NCBI GenBank assembly: GCA_015039465.1
Contig: MU130624.1
Coordinates: 282,540-346,539 of the forward strand
Reading direction: 5' to 3'
From: Phlegmacium glaucopus
Taxonomy: Eukaryota > Basidiomycota > Agaricomycetes > Agaricales > Cortinariaceae
Length of the DNA: 64,000 nucleotides
Positions within the stretch are counted from its first letter, which is position 1. Each line of letters starts with the position of its first letter. A program made the translations under genes and the position numbers. Below the pieces are notes generated by a model. The model made no database searches, was not told where the DNA came from, and saw only the letters and a program-made list of their open reading frames with translations. This document shows positions 56,346 through 64,000 of the stretch, in pieces.

Positions 56346-58003
56346 GTTACATTCTGTTATATGTTACTCTGGTCCAGCTCCGTCGGAGTTGTCTCCGGTA
56401 GTCTGTACTCCATTCCAGTACTTTCCCTTGTATCCGGATCTACTCTTCCTACATCCAACTCTGAGACTTCTCTGTATCATTCTGGCTCTTCCAATGATGA
56501 GCTTGGACAATGTTCTGTACTTGGAATTGAAGTAGATAGTTACTGCGACTGTGACATGTAATAACAACAGACCTTTACCCTAGACCACTTCAACCACACC
56601 AGCCCATGACCTCACACTGCACCATTGTGATGTTAAAAAGCATCTCAAGTGCATCACCGATGTTACTCCAAACCCATTACCACATCTTCACCATAACAAC
56701 TATTTCTTTGTCATCACTTTCCCACTATCAGTCAGCACACCCGCTATGGATTATTCACCCAAGAATGCAGGACCTTCTGGGAGCAGAACACAGAACTTTA
56801 TATTTATCCTTTATTTCTGTTGCTATTCCTTTATTTATTTAAGTACTTGAAACTTGTATGTTTTCCTTAGTTCAAATATCAACCTAGTTTCCCCCTCTTG
56901 TTCATTCCTCTAAGTCACTGAGGCTTCCATTGATAGGATCCATATAGCCTCTAGGTTCATAAACAGGTTATTTTCACGGTTTAACAACTTTGCAGACACT
57001 CATGGATATCTCACGGTAACCATTATCACATGCACTCTTGCCTGCGGTTGTCGGTAACCTTCGCACTATCATTTGCATGTCCTACAATATTGCCTACTCT
57101 TCGCACGTGTCTCGCACATCACTTACACGACCCTCATAACTATCCAAAGCACCCTCAGTCCTCTTCACATTTCATATTTCAACATATCTACAACTCTCAC
57201 TAGCCGCAGTGGACTTAGCCATATTCACTCCCTCGCAACTGCACCTTTGCACAGCCACTATCTAATCTTGCGGTCTTTCGCAGTTCGCATACGCATTCCT
57301 TGCCTCTCCGTGTATCCCTTGCGCTGGTTTTATTATGGTCTGTGTTATTTTGCACTTGCTTTCTTTCATTTTTCCATATACATATATTTTATCATATACT
57401 TCGAAACAGGAGGTCATTCAACTGACCTCCTTACTCATCATATTTATTTTTACTTCATCTCCTATTCCTTCATTACCAAACTATTGGGTCAATGTGATTT
57501 CGCATTAGCTCAATTTTTACATTACTGTTTTGCATATCTGCACCTGGTTAGTTTACAACTCTTGTATTAAGTATCCATAGCAAGTAGGAGGCAAGGTGAA
57601 CAAGAGACGGCCAGAGTGTTGATCCCATAAACTTTGCAGCAATGTTCTAAGTCAATAAGTCTCATTCTTTAAGCTACTTTGCATACTGTGTTATCATTTG
57701 TGAACTTCGCTATCTTCGTGGTCTACTCTTCTTGCGTATCTCAATACCGCAAACTTCTCTTTAAAACTCTATTGAGGAAAGCTACATTAACCCCTCCGAA
57801 CTATGTTACTACTTGTGGTCTGATCCCACCGCAGGTGCATCACCATCTTATTCCTTTCTCTTCCGGTTCCAAAATCAGGACACTATAGGAGCTGGGCGGC
57901 ACAGCACATATGCTGAGGCCAAAGTCCTTTCCATTACTGGTTCTGGTTCCATTCTGTCTGTTCCAGAGTTACTCCAATGTTATCCCTTTGTTTAAACTTA
58001 ACA
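56346..58003 (+). repeat. 5' LTR of element C with two internal insertions
   Basis: Starts TGTTACATTCTG and ends TTTAAACTTAACA, matching the 573-bp solo LTR at 28791-29363. About 160 bp is inserted near 56497-56657 and about 900 bp near 56918-57815. The larger insert is rich in TCGCA/TGCGA-type motifs and has no gene I recognise. Confidence 0.7.
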
Positions 58004-58088
58004 GTTTATTCAAAACTTTTCACCCACTCCTTCTATGCTAACTTGTTCCAAATTCAAATTCAAAACTCTGTTACCAATACAAGAAGAT

Positions 58089-60585
58089 ATGTCCCAAGAA
58101 AACACACCAACCAGGCAGACTCCCATACCTGATGTAGTTGAAGAGGCTAGTCATATTGATGAACCTCAGAGTACTATGGACAAAGTTGAGTCTCCATCTA
58201 TTCCTATCAATGAACTTGTTTCCACTTTGCATTCCCTCAGGAAATCTTCAGCCAAGTCCAATTTGGCTGGCAGACTTAGAGAGCCTGAACCCTTCATGGT
58301 ATAAATCATTGTTTGTTTTGTTAAATAACACCAACCGGAGAGCAGTGGACCAGTCTTTAGGTCAAGAGTCTCCCTGTTGTTCATTTAGGGAAGGTGTAAC
58401 CTTGACTAGTATCACACAGAGGTAGGGGGTGAGAATAGAGATGAGGAGGATGAGGCTGAATGAGAAAGAGTCTTCAGTAAGACTATAGCAGTTGACAGAA
58501 GGTTGACAGTAAAGGACTGAAAAAGTGAACTTAGAGGGATTAAGGAGGAGGATGAGGAGGAATAAGAGAGAGTCTTCAGCAAGACTATAGCAATTGACAG
58601 TAGGGGACAGTAACAGATAAAAGGCTGAAAAAGCGAACTTGAGGGAGGAATCCACTGGAATTCCACTGAGAGGATGACTGTTGGGGAGTAAGAATGAATT
58701 GAGATAAACTACCTATCCTGGTACAAAAGAACAGTATTTATACCCTAAGGATGAGGCTATGTAGAACAATAAAACAAGAAAGAAGTACACACTGTCAGAA
58801 GAAGAATGATGAAGAGAGGACAGCTGCGAGAAGAAAAGAACAATGGAAAAGAAGAAGGAACAATAAAAAAATCTGTAAGGTGTCAAAGTGTGAGAGAAAG
58901 AAGAGAAGGCAGTGTACATAGTCCAATACCAAAAATATATCAACTCCATAGGTGTGTGGTCATGTCAAAAATGTGAAAGGTCCCATGATCCGATGTTGCG
59001 CAGCCTTGATAACACTTGACACTCTGCGAGAATAATCCTCTGCTGCTGATTCATCTGCAATTCCTGCTTAGTCGTGATCCTCCTGGACTTCCTAAATTGT
59101 CATAAAGAGGGTGGGAAGGCTTCAGGTACCACGTGAATGATGGTTTTGGCAGTGAATGATAAGATAAGAGGTAGATAATTGAGGATAGGGGACTGAGGGA
59201 GATCCAGGAGCGAGGTATGGCAAGATAGATAGCTGAGGGGAAGACTTGTAGGTCCATAGCCACAACAACAATGACAAAGCCTTTTACATAATGGGAGATG
59301 TAGTTGATGCATCCATAAAGGGGGCGTTCTTGAAATGATGGGCCAAAGATATGATCAAATGTGAGCCGATGACCAATGCAAATAGTAGATTGATTGCTTT
59401 GTTGAATCACTAGCCAAGGGACAAATGGATGGTAGATGTTTAGGAGCATGTCAATAGTGTAAATGATTGAGAGCATAGTGTGAGACATTGAGAATATGAT
59501 GAGCAATGAGGATGATAACATTGAATGAATGATTTTATTGACCAGGAATGTGATTCAGGGTTGCTTCCAAAATAGGTAAGTGAATTCAAAGTCCGCTTAT
59601 TTTCATGATGGCGACTTTTAAGCTTTGTTCTCATGCTACCAATCAGTATTGGTGCGCAATAACGGGTAAGGACCCTAAGAAACTGAAAGATTTTCTTTTC
59701 CAGTGTAGGCTCTATTTCTGGAGCTCTTCCAACACAACCATTCCGAGATGACTCCAAACAAGTAGCTTTTTCTCTGTCCTATCTCCAGGATGTTGCTCAG
59801 GAATGGTTTGAACCTGGAATTTCCAGACTCACTGATGATCCTCCATCATGGCTTGAAGATTGGGATCTCTTTGTCAGCAAACTTCAGTCCAACTTCAGTC
59901 CTTTCGATGAATCCACTGACGTAGAACATGAACTCATGACTCTCTGAATGAAGGATAGCCAATGTATCTCCGAATACTTAGTCTGGTTCAACTCTTTGGC
60001 AGTCTGCTGCTCTTGGGGCGAGTCCGCTCTGAGGTATAGGTTTTTTGAAGGTTTGCCTTCCTGACTCAAGGATGACATTACCAAAGGTGATGGCAAGCCT
60101 CGGACCATGGCTGCGATGCGACAAAAAGCTCAAAATGCCGATGCTCGACACTGGGAACATATGCAAGAACATTCTCAGGAACCAGCCCTGCAACAATGTT
60201 GAAACCCTCCAAAGGCTTCTACTCCATCTTAATCCTCCTCCATACCCTCTTCCAACCCTTCTTCCAATTCCAGAAAACAGTCTTGGCCTTCAGATCAAAA
60301 ATCTGCTAAGCCCGCAGACTCTGGTAAGACTTCCACTTCCACTCCTCCAAAACCTAATCTAGTCAGTAAGCTGGACTTGCGGGGTAGACTTACCCAGCAA
60401 GAAAGGCAATGCCGGATGGATAATAATCTCTGTCTTTTTTGTGGCAAGGCCAGTCATTGTGTTCCTGACTGTAACCTAGCCAAGGCAAGCTCCACTAAAA
60501 ACCAAGCCTCTACCATTTCTGATTCCACTTCCAAGTCCATTCTGGCTAAGCTGAAGGACTCCAGTTTGGAGAAGGAAAAAGACTA
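58089..60585 (+). pseudogene. Element C gag with zinc knuckle, interrupted
   Basis: ATG 58089 opens the gag N-terminus (MSQENTPTRQTPIPDVV) to about 58304. After an inserted segment of about 1.3 kb the capsid part resumes at about 59670 (DPKKLKDFLFQCRLYF, then DVAQEWFEPG, then LTDDPPSWLEDW). TGA codons interrupt it near 59946 and 60062. A CCHC knuckle (CLFCGKASHCVPDC) lies at about 60433-60475. This is the retrotransposon Gag family of gypsy elements. Confidence 0.7.
58441..58645 (+). repeat. 102-bp tandem duplication inside the gag-interrupting insert
   Basis: GAGTCTTCAG starts at 58468 and again at 58570, followed in each copy by AAGACTATAGCA and TTGACAG, then GGAGGATGAG-type purine-rich sequence. 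It lies in the non-coding insert that splits gag. Confidence 0.65.
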
Positions 60586-60609
60586 AGCAATTCACTGGAC
60601 TCAGCACAG

Positions 60610-61909
60610 ATGGTAAATTGCGAGAGCCCCTGTGCTGAACTTGTTGCAGTCCTAAATGCAATAATCTCTCCAGATACCCGTGCAGTTTTTGTTTCTCTTC
60701 TTTGTCTTCAATTTCTGAATGTTGATTTTTCTGCTTTCATTGACAGTGGTTCCACTCACTGTTTCATGGACAAGCATTATGCAAAGTCCAATGATTTTCC
60801 TATTTTTCTGATTTCTCCAATGAGACTCCGTCTTATTGATGGCTCATCTCTGGGCATGATTACCCATGCTACCATCATTTCTGTTCAGTTCTCTTGTGGT
60901 ACTGTCCACAAAATCTGTTTTTTATTAACCAAGCTAGATTCTGATTTTCCTGCTGTACTTGGGCTTGACTGGCTCACCCAACATAATCTGTTGATTGACT
61001 GGGTCAATAGCAGTGTAACTTTCTGAGACTGTATAGTTATCCTTCCAGTTCCTGTTTCCGTTTCTGCCATGGCACCTGTTCCGGTATCTGACATTACTAT
61101 GTCTGATATGGTTTCCACAAAATTGAAGGTTGAATTGCCTTCCAATATTATTCCGGAACCTCTTTCTGACATTCTGTTTGTTCCAAAACCATTGACCACT
61201 CCTAAAACTTCCTTAGTGTCTGCTGCAGCTTTCATGAGGTCCATTTGTTCCGAAGGAGCCCAATGCTTTTCCATTTCTGTTCATGATCCGGTCGAGGCCG
61301 CTAGCCGTTCCACAGCAACCTCTGCCACATCTTCCAATTCCGACTTGGAAGGTGTTCCAGAAATATATCACAAATTTTCAGATGTCTTTTCAAAGGGGTA
61401 AAGCTAACACTCTAGTGGCTCATTGAGAGTATGACTTAAAAATTGAAATTGATGAGTCTGTGAAACCTGGGTCCAATTTATCCGCTTTCCAAATCCGAGT
61501 TGGGTATGCTCCAAGAGTTCATTGACGCGCACCTAAACATGGGTTTCATTCAGCCTTCAAAGTCTCCTTTTGGAGCACCTGTCCTGTTTATCAAGAAGAA
61601 GGATGGGTCATTATGGCTTTGCATTGACTTCCAAAAACTCAATGCCATCACTTGGAAAGACAAGTATCCTTTACCTTTTGTTTCCAATTTACTTGATGCT
61701 CCCCACAAATCCAGGATTTTTTACTAAGATTGACTTAAAGCATGCATCTCGTCCAGATTGCTGCTGGAGATGAGTGGAAGACTGCTTTCCATACCTGCTA
61801 TGGCTCCTTTGAATGGCTTGTCATGCCTTTTGGACTTACCAATGCCCCTGGCGGTTTCCAAAGGTTCCTTAACACTATTTTTGCTGACCTTTTAGATGTC
61901 TTTGTACAG
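60610..61909 (+). pseudogene. Element C aspartic protease and start of reverse transcriptase
   Basis: The retropepsin shows AFIDSGSTHCFMD (active site D-S-G) near 60740-60780 and AVLGLDWLTQHN near 60950-60990, ending in a TGA at 61024. A linker (61069-61401) ends VPEIYHKFSDVF, the usual pre-RT motif. RT follows with [34 protein letters not shown] and [17 protein letters not shown], broken by stops near 61400 and 61725. It ends abruptly at about 61909, before the catalytic aspartates. Confidence 0.75.
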
Positions 61910-62607
61910 GTAGGGACACTACAGTGTATTGAAGGGTACAATTCCCAGAACGGACACACTGTGTGGAAAGATACGGATTCATGGGGCCCCGTGAATCTGG
62001 GAATATGGTATTCTATATTTGGATCTACACACTGTGTTGAAAGATATGGATTCACGGAATACCTACGGCACTAGATGATGCCGGGCAGGTCCATATCAGC
62101 ATGGCCAGGTGGTGTCAACCAATGTGTTTTGGTAGGGTGTATGACCCGGCAGGAGTTGTTTCAACAGGTGATAGTTGGTCATCTATGACCGGGTGATGCC
62201 CAGATCAACCAGCTGTTGCTGGGATGAACAGGGACTTGTACTGCTGGGATAGAGAGAGGGGCAGTAGGTGTCAAAAGATATGAACCGGCACTGCAGAGTA
62301 TGAAATGGCAATGCCGGTATATGAACAGGCCGGCAACTCTACGGGATCAGCCGGCATTACATATATGACCCGGCTGTGACCCACAGAGCTGATGATAAAT
62401 GGGCAGTCCAGACTGGGGGTACTACTGCTGGTATAATAAGCTAGGAGTAGTACATTACATATGGAAGTACAGATATCAGACGGTAATACTCATGACCTGG
62501 CTATGGCCAGTGATACAGACTGATATTAAGCACTCAAGACAGCCCAGCATTAAAAGGAATAATTGGCACTGCCAGTGACTAGCGGGAATGTCTCAACCAG
62601 GACAGTA
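61910..62607. other. Unassigned sequence replacing the rest of RT
   Basis: No gene. It contains paired near-palindromic stretches (CACACTGTGTGG...GATACGGATTCATGGGG and CCCCGTGAATC...CACACTGTGTTGAAAGATATGG at about 61955-62055) and many CCGGCA/TGCCGG motifs that continue into the minisatellite. It is probably part of another non-autonomous element. Confidence 0.4.
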
Positions 62608-62775
62608 TGAACCGGCACATTGTCTGAACCGGCACATTGTCTGAACTGGCACATTGTCTGAACCGGCACATTGTCTGAACCAGCACATTGTCTGAACCAG
62701 CACATTGTCTGAACCGGCACACTGTCTGAACCGGCACATGATGTCTCAGCCGGCACATTATGTCTCAGCTGGCAC
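62608..62775. repeat. 17-bp minisatellite, about 8 clear plus 2 degenerate units
   Basis: Unit TGAACCGGCACATTGTC repeated from 62608 to about 62743, with CCGG/CTGG/CCAG variants, then two units with ATGTCTCAG. Period 17 means it cannot be an in-frame coding repeat. Confidence 0.85.
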
Positions 62776-62931
62776 TGCAGGCCTACATGCATTCGGAACT
62801 GTCTGGGATGAAACGGCAATGCATAATATAGTACAGAATATGTGAATTACTCTTCCTGGGTGAGTCCAGATATTCTAATTGCAATGTAACTAACTAGTAA
62901 TAGCAAGAAAAGGTGTATGTACAAGTCAACA

Positions 62932-63111
62932 TCATTCTCCTTCCTCATCAGATGAATCCTCAAACAAATGATCTTGCAGGTAGGTGAAGTGTTCAGGACC
63001 ATATGTGCGAACTGGGGTAGAAACCGGTATGTCAGCCGGAGCGAGGTTATCAGAGGGTGGAAAATGGGCATCCATATCAAGGAGGACAGATGGAGAGGGG
63101 TCAAGTGTAAT
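62932..63111 (-). CDS. Possible terminal exon of an unidentified gene
   Basis: After a minus-strand acceptor (CTTTCGACTGCATAG ending at 63112) the frame reads ITLDPSPSVLLDMDAHFPPS, then IPVSTPVRTYGPEHFTYLQD, and ends in the acidic tail EDSSDEEGE and TGA (62932-62934), 60 codons in all. The composition and acidic end look like a real C-terminus. No family is recognised and upstream exons are not found. Confidence 0.35.
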   Translation of the reverse strand: MTLDPSPSVLLDMDAHFPPSDNLAPADIPVSTPVRTYGPEHFTYLQDHLFEDSSDEEGE

Positions 63112-63394
63112 CTATGCAGTCGAAAGGTTATGTGTATTAGTGGTTGGAAGAGGGGGGTCAGCGTGGAAGCTCTAAGATGCTATGACGCTGAGCTGAGTAT
63201 GTAAGGTACAAAACTGGAAGCTATTAGGGCAAAAAACCCGAAAGGGCTTTTTTGATCGAAACAAGGGCTCTGACCTATGAAACAAGAAGGATAAGATGAG
63301 CTGTGATTCCCAACAGTGAGGAGCCAAGCGACACGACAAGCGAAGTCTTAGACACCCCCAATTTAAGGAGCTGGGCAAAGAAACTCACCAAGAT

Positions 63395-63787
63395 CTAACG
63401 AGGAGGGGGCATAGTGTAACGAGTGAAGACTTCCATGACCGGAGTCCCTTGGATGTAAGGAGCGACGATTACTGCGTGCTTTCGTAGATATAGAACGAAT
63501 GCCTCGCTAGACCAAAGACCTATGGATTTGACCACGTCGAAAGGTATTCCGCGCAGGAGGTATTCTAGCGTAGCTCCAATTCGAATACCATGCCCCTTTA
63601 GGGAGGGCATGCCTAAACTTGTAGCCGCCGAGTTAACACACTTCAGAAACTCGGAACGAGTCAATTCGGGGATCTGCGACGTCAGATGCGCACGGAATGA
63701 TGGTGGAAGATGAGGCGTCGAGCAGAGCCGCTCAAGTGTCAGCGGAGGGAGTTCCGGAAGCTGGGTTTGGAGGTGCAGTTCCAAAGG
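63395..63787 (-). CDS. Tyrosine-recombinase catalytic domain (phage-integrase-like), 3' exon
   Basis: After a minus-strand acceptor (GGACTGTAG before 63787) the frame gives about 130 residues: LTRSEFLKCVNSAATSLG, then GHGIRIGATLEYLLRG (the H-x-x-R box), then FDVVKSIGLWSSEAFVLYLRKH (W/H position and candidate nucleophile tyrosine). This is the C-terminal catalytic half of tyrosine recombinases, which Agaricomycetes carry in many copies, in Crypton/DIRS/Ngaro-type elements or as domesticated genes. The N-terminal core-binding domain and the first catalytic Arg must lie upstream, partly beyond 64000. I cannot tell which element class it belongs to. Confidence 0.65.
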   Translation of the reverse strand, partial: PLELHLQTQLPELPPLTLERLCSTPHLPPSFRAHLTSQIPELTRSEFLKCVNSAATSLGMPSLKGHGIRIGATLEYLLRGIPFDVVKSIGLWSSEAFVLYLRKHAVIVAPYIQGTPVMEVFTRYTMPPPR

Positions 63788-64000
63788 CTACAGTCCGCAC
63801 TACTCCTAGCAGTGCCTAAGGTGCAGTGACAAAAGGCCGAGGGAGCTTGGTTCTGATGTAGCTGGCCGCTTCTACAGATGACCCGACGAGTCCTGCCAGG
63901 AAGGCTAGGGGTACGACGAGATCGTTTAGTGAAATTACAGTTGTGGGAGAGTGGGCTATTCCGAGAAAAACGAACCTTCGTGGGTGTTCCTTGAGCAGGT
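63788..64000. other. Upstream of the recombinase exon, window edge
   Basis: On the minus strand a frame open to the window edge reads VVPLAFLAGLVGSSVEAASY then stops. Whether it is an upstream exon of the recombinase gene cannot be decided without sequence beyond 64000. Confidence 0.2.

Larger units (their letters stand above)
56346..61909 (+). mobile_element. Ty3/gypsy element C, nested and truncated
   Basis: Plus-strand order: LTR (56346-58003, itself interrupted), gag (58089 onward), zinc knuckle, protease, RT start. It stops at 61909 within RT just before the expected Y-x-D-D box, where unrelated sequence begins. Several insertions and stops break it. The LTR is the same family as the solo LTR 28791-29363. 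Confidence 0.8.

Noticed and set aside
58438..58666. Leucine/serine-rich minus-strand frames near the 102-bp repeat
   Set aside because: They reflect the purine-rich tandem repeat read on the opposite strand.
59051..59521. 156-codon minus-strand frame inside the gag-splitting insert
   Set aside because: No recognisable motif in any of the three frames; probably chance openness in an insert.
62608..62775. 17-bp repeat as a CRISPR array
   Set aside because: No spacers, eukaryotic context, direct tandem units.

Overview
This is a window of nuclear DNA from a filamentous basidiomycete, most likely an Agaricomycete. The evidence is: short 50-60 bp spliceosomal introns; F-box/LRR-like genes starting with an LWSRI-type segment; FunK1-type kinase remnants; STAND/NLR-like ATPases with NACHT-WD40 and NB-ARC-TPR architectures; a fungal BUD20; and Ty3/gypsy chromo-elements. 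I cannot name the species from the sequence alone.

Layout. 0-3.5 kb: the end of an F-box-like gene, then a four-exon BUD20/ZNF593-type zinc-finger gene. 3.5-9.8 kb: a minus-strand Ty3/gypsy element (copy A). 9.8-14.3 kb: a minus-strand NACHT-WD40 gene. 15.2-16.6 kb: a three-exon mitochondrial ribosomal protein bL33 gene and a DJ-1/PfpI-family gene. 17-18.2 kb: a decayed F-box-like gene. 18.8-28.5 kb: DNA-transposon-like repeats and a second gypsy copy (B). 28.7-53.6 kb: a large inverted duplication. Its left arm carries an apparently intact minus-strand NB-ARC-TPR gene (29559-34888). Its right arm carries a decayed plus-strand paralogue (47863-52977). Between the arms lie relics of ABCF, FunK1, F-box and coiled-coil genes and a 686-bp perfect-looking foldback. 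53-64 kb: solo LTRs, a TIR element, a third, nested and broken gypsy element (C), a 17-bp minisatellite and a tyrosine-recombinase exon at the edge.

The most important observation concerns data integrity. Four blocks (about 7832-9778, 9804-10554, 20404-22984 and 24897-26950) match neighbouring sequence only when the string is read backwards WITHOUT complementing. All four abut one of three poly-A runs (25, 25 and 27 nt) that look like gap placeholders. Turning each of the first three blocks round in place restores continuous reading frames: gypsy pol, the WD40 repeats, and gypsy protease-to-RT. No DNA mechanism reverses polarity without complementing, so these are best explained as scaffolding or gap-filling errors. 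Anything annotated inside them is spurious.

Biologically, the window is an NLR-like locus that is turning over. Both NLR classes carry highly homogenised 42-residue (126-bp) C-terminal repeats. Both also carry tandemly duplicated, phase-0 mini-exons between the N-terminus and the NTPase. One paralogue is dying by CGA-to-TGA nonsense, frameshift, and loss of a splice donor that turned an intron into coding sequence.
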